Below, piece by piece: positions 52,897 through 61,285 of a DNA stretch of 64,000 nt (positions within the stretch are counted from its first letter, which is position 1; the number at the start of each line of letters is the position of its first letter). The notes below the pieces were generated by a model, which made no database searches, was not told the origin of the DNA, and saw only the letters and a list, made by a program, of their open reading frames with translations. The translations under genes were made by a program, and so were the position numbers. This DNA is from Streptomyces celluloflavus (GTDB lineage: Bacteria > Actinomycetota > Actinomycetes > Streptomycetales > Streptomycetaceae): contig JOEL01000055.1 of the NCBI GenBank assembly GCA_000720995.1, forward strand, positions 16,593 to 80,592, written 5' to 3'.

Positions 52897-54447
52897 ATGG
52901 CATCACGGCGGGACGAGCTCAACGGCTACACCTACGCCAAGAAACGGCTCGTCGCCGCCTTCTTGCAGCCGTCCCCGGACCGTACGGACGAAGGCGCCCC
53001 GAGCCCGCTGCGCGCGGCACTGCCCGGCCTGGTCATCGCCGCCCTGATCCTGGCCGGATTCGGCGCCTGGGGCATGTTCCGCCCCAAGGCCCCCAAGGGC
53101 TGGGACGCCCCCGGCGCACACGTCATCCTGGGCAGCACATCCGCCACCCTGTACGTGGTGCTGGAGACCGGTGGCAAGAAGCAGTTGCATCCCGTCCTGA
53201 ACATGGCCTCCGCCCGGCTGCTCCTCAAACCCGACCGGTTCGACGTCCTCAAGGCCGAGGAGAGCGAGCTGGACAGCGGAAAACTCCCGCACGGTCCGAC
53301 CCTCGGTATCCCGTACGCCCCCGACCGTCTTCCGGAGGCGGCCGAGGCGGCGAAGAGCAAGCGCTGGGCGGTCTGCGAACAACCCGGCGGCAACGGCAAG
53401 TCCGTACAGAAGGCCACCTTCCTCTTCGCCGACCGCGACGCGGACAAGGTGGACGGGCCGGGCCGGCTGCACGGCGGTCAGACCCTCTACGTCCAAGAGG
53501 CCAGGGGATCCGGGGAGCCCGGCGGGGCCCGCTATCTGGTCGACCCGAAGGGCACCAAGTACCTCATCGACGGCGGCAGCGATACGGAACTGCTGCTCCG
53601 CGCCCTGGTGGGCAGCCGGCAGCCCCAGCAGGTCACCAGGGACTGGCTCGCTACCCTCCACGACGGCACCCCGATCGCCTTCCCCGCCCTGCCCGGAACG
53701 GCCGGCCGGCCCGCCGGCGTCAAGGGGCTCGGCACACGGGAGAACCGCATCGGCATGGTGCTGCGCGCGACGACCGGCGCCGGCACCCAGCACTACGTCG
53801 TGCTCCAGGGCGAGGTCGTACCCGTCTCCGACTTCGTGGCCAAGCTGCTCCTGTTCTCCCGGCGGACGGCCCCGCTGGAGCAGCACAACCGCCCCACCGA
53901 GGTGGACGCACAGTCCTTCACCCCGCAGGCGCAGCAGCTGTTCGCCGAGAAGCGGTGGCCGCAGCGGGTCGCCGAGCAGGTCAACACCGCCACGGCGCAG
54001 GGCGACCGGGGCACGGTCTGCAGTGTGCTGCGCGCGGTGTCGAAGACCGGGGTCACGGAGCTGAGTACCTGGGCCGGCGCGGACTTCCCCCAGCAGATCG
54101 CCAACGGCGGCACCAGCGCGTACGTCACCCCGGGAACGGGCCTGTTCTACCAGCAGATCCAGCCGGGTAACGCCGGCTCCGGGGCACACTTCCTCGTCAC
54201 GGACACCGGCCTGCGCTACGGCGTCCAGACGAACAACGACAGCAGCGCCACACCATCCGGCACCGGCACCGCAGGCACAGCCGGGCAAGAGGACTCCGGC
54301 GCGCGTTCGCCGGAGACCAACCGGGCACAGGTCCTTCTCGGCTACAAGGACATCGAACCGGTGCTGGTCCCGGCGAACTGGTCGCAGTTCCTGCCGATGG
54401 GACCCCGGCTGGACGCGAACGCCGCCCGCCAGCCCCAGGGCTCCTGA
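52897..54447 (+). CDS. eccB: Type VII secretion protein EccB
   Basis: This 516-residue protein has a cytoplasmic N-terminus with the EccB signature MASRRDELNGYTYAKKRLVA. One transmembrane helix (about residues 44-63) is followed by a large extracytoplasmic domain with the repeated beta structure of EccB, including PHGPTLGIPYAPDRLP and YVTPGTGLFYQQIQP. EccB stabilises the ESX membrane complex on the outer face. It begins 88 bases after eccD and is followed 16 bases later by mycP, so all three are co-transcribed. The C-terminal GTAGTAG-type linker is low complexity. Confidence 0.95.
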   Translation: MASRRDELNGYTYAKKRLVAAFLQPSPDRTDEGAPSPLRAALPGLVIAALILAGFGAWGMFRPKAPKGWDAPGAHVILGSTSATLYVVLETGGKKQLHPVLNMASARLLLKPDRFDVLKAEESELDSGKLPHGPTLGIPYAPDRLPEAAEAAKSKRWAVCEQPGGNGKSVQKATFLFADRDADKVDGPGRLHGGQTLYVQEARGSGEPGGARYLVDPKGTKYLIDGGSDTELLLRALVGSRQPQQVTRDWLATLHDGTPIAFPALPGTAGRPAGVKGLGTRENRIGMVLRATTGAGTQHYVVLQGEVVPVSDFVAKLLLFSRRTAPLEQHNRPTEVDAQSFTPQAQQLFAEKRWPQRVAEQVNTATAQGDRGTVCSVLRAVSKTGVTELSTWAGADFPQQIANGGTSAYVTPGTGLFYQQIQPGNAGSGAHFLVTDTGLRYGVQTNNDSSATPSGTGTAGTAGQEDSGARSPETNRAQVLLGYKDIEPVLVPANWSQFLPMGPRLDANAARQPQGS

Positions 54448-54463
54448 AGGAACGGGAGACGCA

Positions 54464-55771
54464 GTGCGGAGCAGAACACGAACCGCATGGGCGGCGGCCG
54501 CCCTGCTCATGGCGCCGATCGGGACCGTCGCACCCATGGCTCCGGCCGCGGCCGCCCACGCCGCGGACGGAGCGGACGGGGCTCCGGCCCCGCAGGGGAA
54601 CGGCGTCTGCACCTTCCCCATGAAGCAACAGATCAAGGAACGCCCCTGGGCCCTGCAACGCATCGTCTTCGACCAGCTGTGGCAGGACACCAAGGGCCGG
54701 GACGCGCACGGCCGCCCGGTACGCGTCGCCGTCATCGACACCGGCGTCGACAACACCAACCCGCAACTGACCGAGGCCGTCGACACCAAACACGGCTGGG
54801 ACTTCCTGCACCACACCAAGGACGGCGGCACTGAAACGGCGGGGGATCCGCAGGCACCGACGGACGGCACGTACGACCCGGTGGGCCACGGCACCAAGGT
54901 CGCCGGCATCATCGCCGCCCGCCCGCGCGCGGGGACCGGCTTCGTGGGGCTCGCCCCCGAAGCCACCGTCATCCCCCTCCGCCAGAACGACGAGAGGGGC
55001 AGCGGCAACGCCGCCACCCTGGCCCAGGCCATCCGCAAGGCCATCGCCGCCGACGCGGACGTCATCAACATCTCCCAGGACACCACCAAGCCGCTGACCC
55101 CCCACTCAGACCTGGCGGCCGCCGTCCAGGAAGCCCGGCACAAGAACATCGTCGTCGTCGCCTCGGCGGGCAACGACGGCCTCGACGGCCGGCCCAAGGA
55201 CACCTACCCGGCGTCGTACGAGGGGGTGTTGGCCGTCGCCTCCTCCGACCGCAACAACGAACGCGCCCCCTTCTCCCAGAGCGGCGACTTCATCGGAGTG
55301 GCTGCCCCCGGCGTGGACATGGTCTCCACCGTGCCCAAGGGCGGCCAGTGCGTGGACAACGGCACCAGTTTCTCCGCCCCCTACGTCGCCGGCGTCGCCG
55401 CCCTCCTGAAGGCCAAGCACCCGGACTGGAAGGAGTACCAGATCGTCGCCCAGATCGAGCAGACCGCCGAACGCACCGTCAACGGCCGAGATCTTTTCGT
55501 GGGTTGGGGCGTGGTGGATCCCGTGCGCGCCCTTACCGATGACGCCCGCCCCATCGACCGCCCGAGCGCCAACAGCGGTCCGGCCAAGGCCACACCGCCG
55601 GACCTCACCGCCTGGCCCGACGGGGAGAGCCCGCAGGAGCGGCTGGTGCGGTATGCGACGTACGGGCTGGGGGCGGGTGGCGTCGCGGTCGCGGTGATCG
55701 CGGGCGCGGCGGTCGTCTGGCGAGACGCGCGCAAGCGGGGACGCGCCCCCGCGGGCGATGCACGTCAATGA
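54464..55771 (+). CDS. mycP: Mycosin, type VII secretion-associated S8 protease
   Basis: This 435-residue subtilisin-like protease has a signal peptide (hydrophobic to about residue 35). The catalytic triad is Asp92 in AVIDTGVDN, His142 in GHGTKVAGI and Ser302 in NGTSFSAPYVAG, with the oxyanion Asn in ASAGNDG. A linker and a C-terminal transmembrane helix (about residues 400-423) with an Arg-rich tail follow. This is the mycosin plan, and mycosins are required for ESX secretion and complex stability. It starts with GTG 16 bases after eccB. A second mycosin lies 2.5 kb downstream. Confidence 0.95.
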   Translation: MRSRTRTAWAAAALLMAPIGTVAPMAPAAAAHAADGADGAPAPQGNGVCTFPMKQQIKERPWALQRIVFDQLWQDTKGRDAHGRPVRVAVIDTGVDNTNPQLTEAVDTKHGWDFLHHTKDGGTETAGDPQAPTDGTYDPVGHGTKVAGIIAARPRAGTGFVGLAPEATVIPLRQNDERGSGNAATLAQAIRKAIAADADVINISQDTTKPLTPHSDLAAAVQEARHKNIVVVASAGNDGLDGRPKDTYPASYEGVLAVASSDRNNERAPFSQSGDFIGVAAPGVDMVSTVPKGGQCVDNGTSFSAPYVAGVAALLKAKHPDWKEYQIVAQIEQTAERTVNGRDLFVGWGVVDPVRALTDDARPIDRPSANSGPAKATPPDLTAWPDGESPQERLVRYATYGLGAGGVAVAVIAGAAVVWRDARKRGRAPAGDARQ

Positions 55772-55964
55772 GTAGCCGTACTCACTTCCCTGGGGCCGTG
55801 GCCCATGAACCGGACGGCACCAACGGCTACGCTCCCGGAAATATAGGAGAGAGAGCTCCCCGAACGCATGGACGCAAGACGCACGGTCGTTGTCAGAGGT
55901 GATGGATAGAGTGGCTCCTGACGTTGGTGACTTACGCGTAGCAGCATCCGGGGGGAAGGACGCC

Positions 55965-56456
55965 ATGCGAGCCGACGAGATCACGGGCATGCAGGTGAAC
56001 GGGGTGGCGCCACAGGGCACGGGCGCCGGTCTGGCCGTCGAGGCCGAGACGCTGGGCAAGTTCAAGAAGCGGGTGGATGACCTGCTGGCGCGCTTGAAGC
56101 AGTCGGACGCGGACGCGGGGACGCTCGGCCACCGCAGGATCGCCCCGGCTGCTTTCGGCCAGGGTTTCGCCGAGGCACAGGGCCTGGCGACGGCGTACGA
56201 GAAGGTGCTGTCCCAACTGGAGGCGTTCTCCAAGGCGTTCGGCGACCAGATCGAGACGCTGAGCATCGGCTCCCAGGTCGCCGAGCACGGATACGAAGCC
56301 ATCGACGCCGACGTGAAGCACCACCTGGCGGCGATCCAACGCCGCACCCAGGAGCTGTATCGGGAACCACGGCCGGAGCAGCGGCCCGCCGATCCCGCCG
56401 GTTCTGCCGGGGGCGGCTCGGGCGAGGGCCGGTCCGCCGGCGCCGACGGCATCTGA
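55965..56456 (+). CDS. Helical ESX-associated protein (WXG100-like)
   Basis: This 163-residue protein has a long helical core of about 110 residues with a WXG100-like profile but no WXG motif. It includes KFKKRVDDLLARLKQSDADA and TAYEKVLSQLEAFSKAFGDQI. The tail after about residue 140 is Gly/Ser/Arg-rich. ATG 55965 is preceded by GGGGGGAAGGA. Earlier in-frame codons lack a ribosome site. It ends 21 bases before the next gene. Position and fold suggest a secreted partner or substrate of the ESX system. The family name is not known to me. Confidence 0.75.
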   Translation: MRADEITGMQVNGVAPQGTGAGLAVEAETLGKFKKRVDDLLARLKQSDADAGTLGHRRIAPAAFGQGFAEAQGLATAYEKVLSQLEAFSKAFGDQIETLSIGSQVAEHGYEAIDADVKHHLAAIQRRTQELYREPRPEQRPADPAGSAGGGSGEGRSAGADGI

Positions 56457-56477
56457 CGCGAGGGGGAGGAAGAGAGG

Positions 56478-58187
56478 ATGGCGGGGAACTCCAGCTTGTC
56501 CGGCAGCAGCAACTTCGAGAACGCGACGCACCAGGCCCTGTACGACATGGTGGCCGGCGGCAACCACTTGGAGATCTCGTACACGGGTGCCTGCCTGGTA
56601 CAGGCAGGCAAGGAGATCGAGCAGATCGCCACGGAACTCAAGGCACACGTCGAAAGCGTGCAGTGGCAGGGCGAGGGCGCCGACGCCTTCCGCGAGTGGA
56701 GCCACGACACCGCCAAGCAGAGCCACCAGCTGGCCCGCTTCGCCTCAACCACCGGCAACGCCCTCTCGGACGCCGGGACGGCGCTGTGGGAGGCACAGAC
56801 GATGCCCGAGCCGAAGCAGACCAACTCCGTTCAGCTGGACAGCGCGGCAACGCCTACAGCACGCGGCGCGACGGACGCTCCCGTGCTGACGGACCCGGAC
56901 CGCGAAGCGGCGGTGGCGGCGATGAACCGGCTGGCCTCGTATTACCGCACGGCTCGGGAGAGTATCGAGGGCCAGGAACTGCCTAACTTCAGGCCGGCTT
57001 CGGGGTTTGTGCCGGATGCGCCGCGCTTGGAGAAAGGAATCATTGAGCGCTACACGGCCATCAACCAGTCGGGCGGTGGTAGAGCTGGGGATGGCGCAGG
57101 TGGCGTAGGTTCCGCTTCTTCAACGAGAAGCAGCGGCAGTGAGCAGGGCTTGGGAGGAGTCTCCCACTCGACTGTTGGCGGCGCGCAGCACGACCCGCAG
57201 GTCGGTACGTCTGTGGACTCCACCGCGCCCGTTACCGCGCCCGGTACAACACCGCCGCAGGGAGGCGCCATCTCCGCCGCTTCCGAGCACTCCGGCCTTC
57301 CCTCCAGCCCCGTCCCATCCGGTCTGCCAGCGATCCCTGGGGTAACTAAGGCTCTCTCAGGGCGTGGAGGTACAACAGGGGCCCCGCAGTCGGATACCAC
57401 CGGAACGGGCGTGACGCAGAATCGCCCCCGCAGTGGCATGGAGAACGGTGTTCCTGGCGCGACCACTCAGCGCGGCGGCACCGTATCCGGACGTCCCCGA
57501 TTGCCGGGAGGGACGGTCATGGGTGAGGAACGCGGCGTGATGGCGCCCCGGTCGATGGGCACCGGCGGGAACCCTCCCGCTGCCGGAAGCGGGGCGAATG
57601 GTGGTGGCGCGGGCAGTTCTGGACAGCGTCTGGTCCCTCCTCGCGGGGAGAATGCCGGCGCACCCCGTGGGGCGGTCATGGGAGAGGACCGAAGCGCCAT
57701 GGCACGTGGAGTCATGGGCGGAGGCCACCCAGGAGGCGCTGGCAGCGGTGTGAGCCGGGGCGTTCCTGGGCGCCGTTGGGCGTACGAGCCCGGCGGCGCC
57801 GTTGGCGCGGCACCCGGTGGACCGGTGGCGGGAGACGCGCAGCGCCTCGGGATGCGCGAATCCGCGGTGAGCGCTGGTAGCGCAGGAGGTATCGCCGAGG
57901 GGGCCACCTCCGGGACGCCGTCAGCCACGGGCCGCGGTTCTGCGTCTGACCCAGGAAGGGCGAGAGGAAGAGCACAGGCACCGCGTGGTCAGTCAGGAGA
58001 ATTCACGTCTGGCGGTTCCGGCCTGACGCGGGGCAGCGCCTCTGATGGTGTCCACTCTGTGACGGGGGGCCGACCGTTGTCCTCCCGGGGGAGACGTGGC
58101 TCCTCCGGTCGACCGGGCTATCTCCAGGAGGACGACGAGACGTGGGAGGTACAGGACCGATCGGTTGTGCCTCCGGTGATCGAATAG
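56478..58187 (+). CDS. Large WXG/PPE-like ESX protein with Gly/Ser-rich tail
   Basis: The first 190 residues are helical with a WXG-type turn, SVQWQGEGADAFREWS near residue 56, in the style of PPE or long WXG100 proteins. From about residue 195 to the end at 569 the chain is low complexity, rich in Gly, Ser, Arg and Pro. It contains imperfect internal repeats such as GTVMGEERGVMAPRSMG and GAVMGEDRSAMARGVMG. The C-terminal 20 residues become acidic and then hydrophobic. The upstream helical protein ends 21 bases before and a second mycosin follows, so it is probably an ESX substrate. In annotation such proteins are often mislabelled as translation initiation factor fragments because of the tail. 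Confidence 0.75.
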   Translation: MAGNSSLSGSSNFENATHQALYDMVAGGNHLEISYTGACLVQAGKEIEQIATELKAHVESVQWQGEGADAFREWSHDTAKQSHQLARFASTTGNALSDAGTALWEAQTMPEPKQTNSVQLDSAATPTARGATDAPVLTDPDREAAVAAMNRLASYYRTARESIEGQELPNFRPASGFVPDAPRLEKGIIERYTAINQSGGGRAGDGAGGVGSASSTRSSGSEQGLGGVSHSTVGGAQHDPQVGTSVDSTAPVTAPGTTPPQGGAISAASEHSGLPSSPVPSGLPAIPGVTKALSGRGGTTGAPQSDTTGTGVTQNRPRSGMENGVPGATTQRGGTVSGRPRLPGGTVMGEERGVMAPRSMGTGGNPPAAGSGANGGGAGSSGQRLVPPRGENAGAPRGAVMGEDRSAMARGVMGGGHPGGAGSGVSRGVPGRRWAYEPGGAVGAAPGGPVAGDAQRLGMRESAVSAGSAGGIAEGATSGTPSATGRGSASDPGRARGRAQAPRGQSGEFTSGGSGLTRGSASDGVHSVTGGRPLSSRGRRGSSGRPGYLQEDDETWEVQDRSVVPPVIE

Positions 58188-58235
58188 AGCCCGCGTGAAC
58201 GTGCAACAACCAGAAGACGGGGAGGACTCCGCATC

Positions 58236-59435
58236 GTGAATCGGGCGGCAATTCGCATGCGGTGGGACCGGACCCGGCTGGCGGGGTCCGTCTGCGTCTC
58301 GGCCCTGTGCCTGGGCTTGCTGGCGCCGACCGCTGCTGCGGTGGACATGAGGTCGCGTCAGTGGCATTTGGACGCGATGAAGGCTGAGCGCATGTGGCAG
58401 GTCAGCACGGGCGACGGAGTCACGGTTGCCGTGATCGACAGCGGTGTCGACAGTTCCGTGCCCGAGCTGCGCGGCCAGTTGCTGCCGGGTAAAGATTTCT
58501 CAGGCAAAGGGAAGGGCGCAGACCACGACGATGAGGGCCATGGTACGAGCATGGCGCTGATTATCGCTGGTAAGCGGAGCGGAGACGGCCCTTGGGGGGT
58601 GGCGCCGGGATCGAAGGTCCTGCCTCTCAAGTCCGGAGGGGCATACGGGATCGCCAACATGGCGAAAGCGATCCGCTATGCGGCAGACCAGGGTGCGAAG
58701 GTCATCAACATCTCCCGTGCGGTACTTGCTGTTAAACAAGCAGAGGATGAGCTGCAGCCGGCGATTGACTATGCGAATAGGAAGGGAAGCCTAATCTTTG
58801 CAGGCACGGGCAACGATGGGGACAAGGGCAACGCTCCTGCCTATCCAGCAAGCCTCCCTGGGGCTGTCGGAATCGGCGCAGTGGACAAGTCCCTCAAGGT
58901 AGCGAAATTCTCAACCTATGGGCCACAAGTGGCACTAGCAGCTCCAGGGGTTGGTATTCCCAGTCGCTGCACCACGGAATTCCGGTACTGCATCGAGGAT
59001 GGAACCAGCGATGCCACCGCCATCGCCTCGGCCTCGGCGGCATTGATCTGGGCCGCGCACCCTACATGGACCAACAACCAGGTCCTGCGAGTCATGATGG
59101 AGACCGCCGGCAAGCCGGAGGATGGCAAAGCGCCAAGCAAGTACCTCGGTTACGGGATCGTCCGTCCTCGCAAGGTGCTGCTTGACAAAGAGGGCGACCC
59201 CGGGCCGGCCGATGTCAACCCGCTCCTGTCGGCACGCAGTACCGCCTCACCTTCAAAGTCGCCGTCACGGCCAAACGATGAAAACGCTAGTCGGCGGCAG
59301 AATCAATCCAGCCAGGCGGAGAACAGTGACTCCAAGATGTGGCCGATCATTGCCGTCGCTGGGGCGGCGGCCGGGGCGGCGATTGTCGGTGGGCTGGTGA
59401 TCGCTCGGCGCCGGAGAGCCCAGCTCAATAGTTAG
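58236..59435 (+). CDS. Second mycosin-like S8 protease
   Basis: This 399-residue subtilisin-like protein has a signal peptide (hydrophobic to about residue 35). The catalytic Asp68 lies in AVIDSGVDS, His102 in GHGTSMAL, oxyanion Asn in GTGNDGD and Ser258 in DGTSDATAIAS. A Ser/Asn-rich linker, one transmembrane helix (about residues 368-390) and a basic tail complete the mycosin plan. The residues after the catalytic Ser differ from the usual GTSxSAP, so activity or specificity may be altered. The start is GTG. Base composition is less GC-rich than in the first mycosin gene. Two mycosins in one ESX locus is unusual. Confidence 0.88.
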   Translation: MNRAAIRMRWDRTRLAGSVCVSALCLGLLAPTAAAVDMRSRQWHLDAMKAERMWQVSTGDGVTVAVIDSGVDSSVPELRGQLLPGKDFSGKGKGADHDDEGHGTSMALIIAGKRSGDGPWGVAPGSKVLPLKSGGAYGIANMAKAIRYAADQGAKVINISRAVLAVKQAEDELQPAIDYANRKGSLIFAGTGNDGDKGNAPAYPASLPGAVGIGAVDKSLKVAKFSTYGPQVALAAPGVGIPSRCTTEFRYCIEDGTSDATAIASASAALIWAAHPTWTNNQVLRVMMETAGKPEDGKAPSKYLGYGIVRPRKVLLDKEGDPGPADVNPLLSARSTASPSKSPSRPNDENASRRQNQSSQAENSDSKMWPIIAVAGAAAGAAIVGGLVIARRRRAQLNS

Positions 59436-59446
59436 GAAGAGAGATC

Positions 59447-59466
59447 GCGACTCAAGTCGCGCGACT
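59447..59466. promoter_or_regulatory. Overlapping palindromes upstream of the WXG100 genes
   Basis: GCGACT, AGTCGC and GCGACT follow each other, forming one perfect 12-bp palindrome (AGTCGCGCGACT, 59455-59466) and a tight hairpin with the first copy. This could be an operator or an attenuator for the WXG100 pair. Confidence 0.4.
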
Positions 59467-59571
59467 AAGGTGACCAGAGGTCAGGAAGCCCTCAATGGGG
59501 CAGCCGTAACCTGAAGTCGAGAGCTGAGGAATTGCTCGGCTTCCACACGTACTCATGGGGGAAGGCGGATC

Positions 59572-59934
59572 ATGGCAGGGAACACCGCACTTACGTATGC
59601 GGAGATCGAGAAGCTCAAGAGCGAGATCCAGAGCGGCAGCCAGTCGATGTCGGCGCAGCTGCGGACGTTGGTGAACGCCATCTCGGCGGTCGAGACCGCG
59701 TGGACGGGCCAGGGCGCGAGCGCCTTCCGGCAGGCGCAGAACGCGCTCAACGAGGATCACGCCGCGCTGCGGCGGATGCTCGACGGTATCAACGACGCCG
59801 TCGCCCGCACCGGCGTCACCAGCGACGCCAATGACGCCGAGGTGCTGTCCAGCTTCCGGGGCATCGACGTCAACGGTGGCGCGGCCGGCGGACGCCTGGA
59901 CCCTGGCGCCGCCAGCGGCATCAGCAACTACTAG
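59572..59934 (+). CDS. WXG100-family protein (EsxA/B-like) 1
   Basis: This 120-residue protein forms a helical hairpin with the motif AWTGQGASAF near residue 42, a canonical WXG turn. Helix 1 runs from about residue 7 to 38 and helix 2 from 48 to 80. The C-terminal 35 residues (from TGVTSDANDAE) extend beyond the hairpin and are Gly-rich. Such proteins are the small secreted substrates and co-effectors of type VII secretion, usually as heterodimers. Its partner is probably the next gene. Confidence 0.92.
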   Translation: MAGNTALTYAEIEKLKSEIQSGSQSMSAQLRTLVNAISAVETAWTGQGASAFRQAQNALNEDHAALRRMLDGINDAVARTGVTSDANDAEVLSSFRGIDVNGGAAGGRLDPGAASGISNY

Positions 59935-60018
59935 ACGCTGCCATCAGGGCTGGGGCATCGACTCCCCGGCGGGCGCATCACGACCACCGAGTAGCAACTC
60001 CGAGAAGTGGGGGAGAGC

Positions 60019-60315
60019 ATGGCCGGCGACCAGAACCTTCGGGTTACCTACGGCGCTCTGGAGCAGACCGCCGCCGACATCGAGCGGGCCGCAAAGGAAC
60101 TGCAGGCCGAGCTGGACAAGATCTGGGGCGCGGTCAAGCGCGTCTCCGATTCCTGGGAAGGCGAGGCCCACCAGGCGTTCCAGGCCGCGGAGCGGCAGTG
60201 GAACACTCGCGCAAGCCACATCCAGAGCACACTGCACGAGGTATCCGCCAAGATCCGCGCGGGCAGCGCCGACTACCGGACGACGGACCGCAAGGCGGCG
60301 GGCTTCTTTCAGTAG
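60019..60315 (+). CDS. WXG100-family protein (EsxA/B-like) 2
   Basis: This 98-residue WXG100 protein has SDSWEGEAHQAFQAAE with the WEG turn near residue 44, two amphipathic helices and a short C-terminal tail ending AGFFQ. ATG 60019 follows GGGGGAG by a few bases. A GTG four codons earlier is unlikely for that reason. It begins 84 bases after the first WXG100 gene, the usual tandem layout of ESX substrate pairs. Confidence 0.92.
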   Translation: MAGDQNLRVTYGALEQTAADIERAAKELQAELDKIWGAVKRVSDSWEGEAHQAFQAAERQWNTRASHIQSTLHEVSAKIRAGSADYRTTDRKAAGFFQ

Positions 60316-60351
60316 CCCCTGAGATCGGTCGTTCGCAGACCTGGGCGACGA

Positions 60352-60391
60352 CTGTTGGGTGGACACCGTTCAGCGGAGGTTCACCCAACAG
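60352..60391. terminator. Hairpin terminator after the WXG100 pair
   Basis: A perfect 10-bp stem, CTGTTGGGTG with CACCCAACAG, and a 20-base loop lie 36 bases after the stop. The remaining gap to 60697 holds no recognisable gene. Confidence 0.65.
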
Positions 60392-60697
60392 CGTTGGCTT
60401 TGTATAGAGAATCTACGTGTCGGCTGCCCTGCAGAGAAGCTCCCCTTGCAGGCCAGTGGCCCTGGGGGTTTCAGATGCCTGTATCGCGTGCGAACTTGCC
60501 ATTGACTTCCGCAGTTATCCCGTCAGGCCGGGTGAAGCCCAGCCATGCAGCAGGCAGGTTGCTCTCGGCGATCCCCGCACGGTGATGAGGACCGCCGCCC
60601 CGAGAAGTCACCGATGACCGCATGACGAACTGCCCTAAGGCCGTGGCAACGTCATGGCGCAGCGCCAACAGAGAGATCAGGGTTTACGGCTGAAGCA
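60392..60697. other. Gene-free gap between convergent operons
   Basis: Short frames occur, but none has a ribosome site or a protein-like composition. Confidence 0.5.
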
Positions 60698-61285
60698 TCA
60701 GGCAGAGGGTCGCTTCGACCAGAAGTCGGACTGGACATTGGGAGTTGGGATCTTTCCTCCCGAGTAGTCGGGGCCGTTGGGCTTGGTCTTGGGAGGAACG
60801 ACTTGTGATTGCTTCACGCAAGGGGTGACGACGTCGAGGAACGCCTGCCCCTTGTAGCCGACCTCAAGAGCCAGTCGAAAATTCTCGGAGGTGGTGGCAA
60901 AAATTGCCGGACTCTCGGAACTGTCGCGAGTGGCAGTGATTACGTATCCCTTGTCTTTCCATTGCTGCTTCACTGCCTTGACGAATTTTCCGCGCTGCGT
61001 AGCCGAAATGGCCGTCATAACAGCTGCGCGGCGAGTTACCGTCCCGGTGTCTTTCGCATCATCCTTGACGCTGTTACATGTGCCGTCGGTGGATTCGCCG
61101 TGGGTCCAGCTAATTGTGGGCTTGATGGCGTTCAGTGTGTCGCTGATTACCCCATCTGCATGCTGCGCCGCCTGCTGCATGTTCACGTTGCGATCACTTC
61201 CTGTTCCTTCGACGGTCTGGCGGGATGCCGCGCAGCCGGAAAGGGTAATTACAGTGATGAGTCCGGCCACTAGGCGGAGTTTCAT
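60698..61285 (-). CDS. ESX-linked lipoprotein of unknown function
   Basis: This 195-residue protein has a lipoprotein signal (MKLRLVAGLITVITLSGC) with the lipobox Cys at residue 18. The mature part has a Cys pair that may form a disulfide and many charged and polar residues. I recognise no domain. Its ATG overlaps the stop of the DUF1023 gene (ATGA), so the two are translated together. The region is clearly poorer in GC than the ESX core genes. Confidence 0.8.
   Translation of the reverse strand: MKLRLVAGLITVITLSGCAASRQTVEGTGSDRNVNMQQAAQHADGVISDTLNAIKPTISWTHGESTDGTCNSVKDDAKDTGTVTRRAAVMTAISATQRGKFVKAVKQQWKDKGYVITATRDSSESPAIFATTSENFRLALEVGYKGQAFLDVVTPCVKQSQVVPPKTKPNGPDYSGGKIPTPNVQSDFWSKRPSA

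Noticed and set aside
60392-60697. Short plus-strand frames after the WXG100 pair
   Set aside because: They overlap each other in different frames and lack ribosome sites. Non-coding is the simpler reading.
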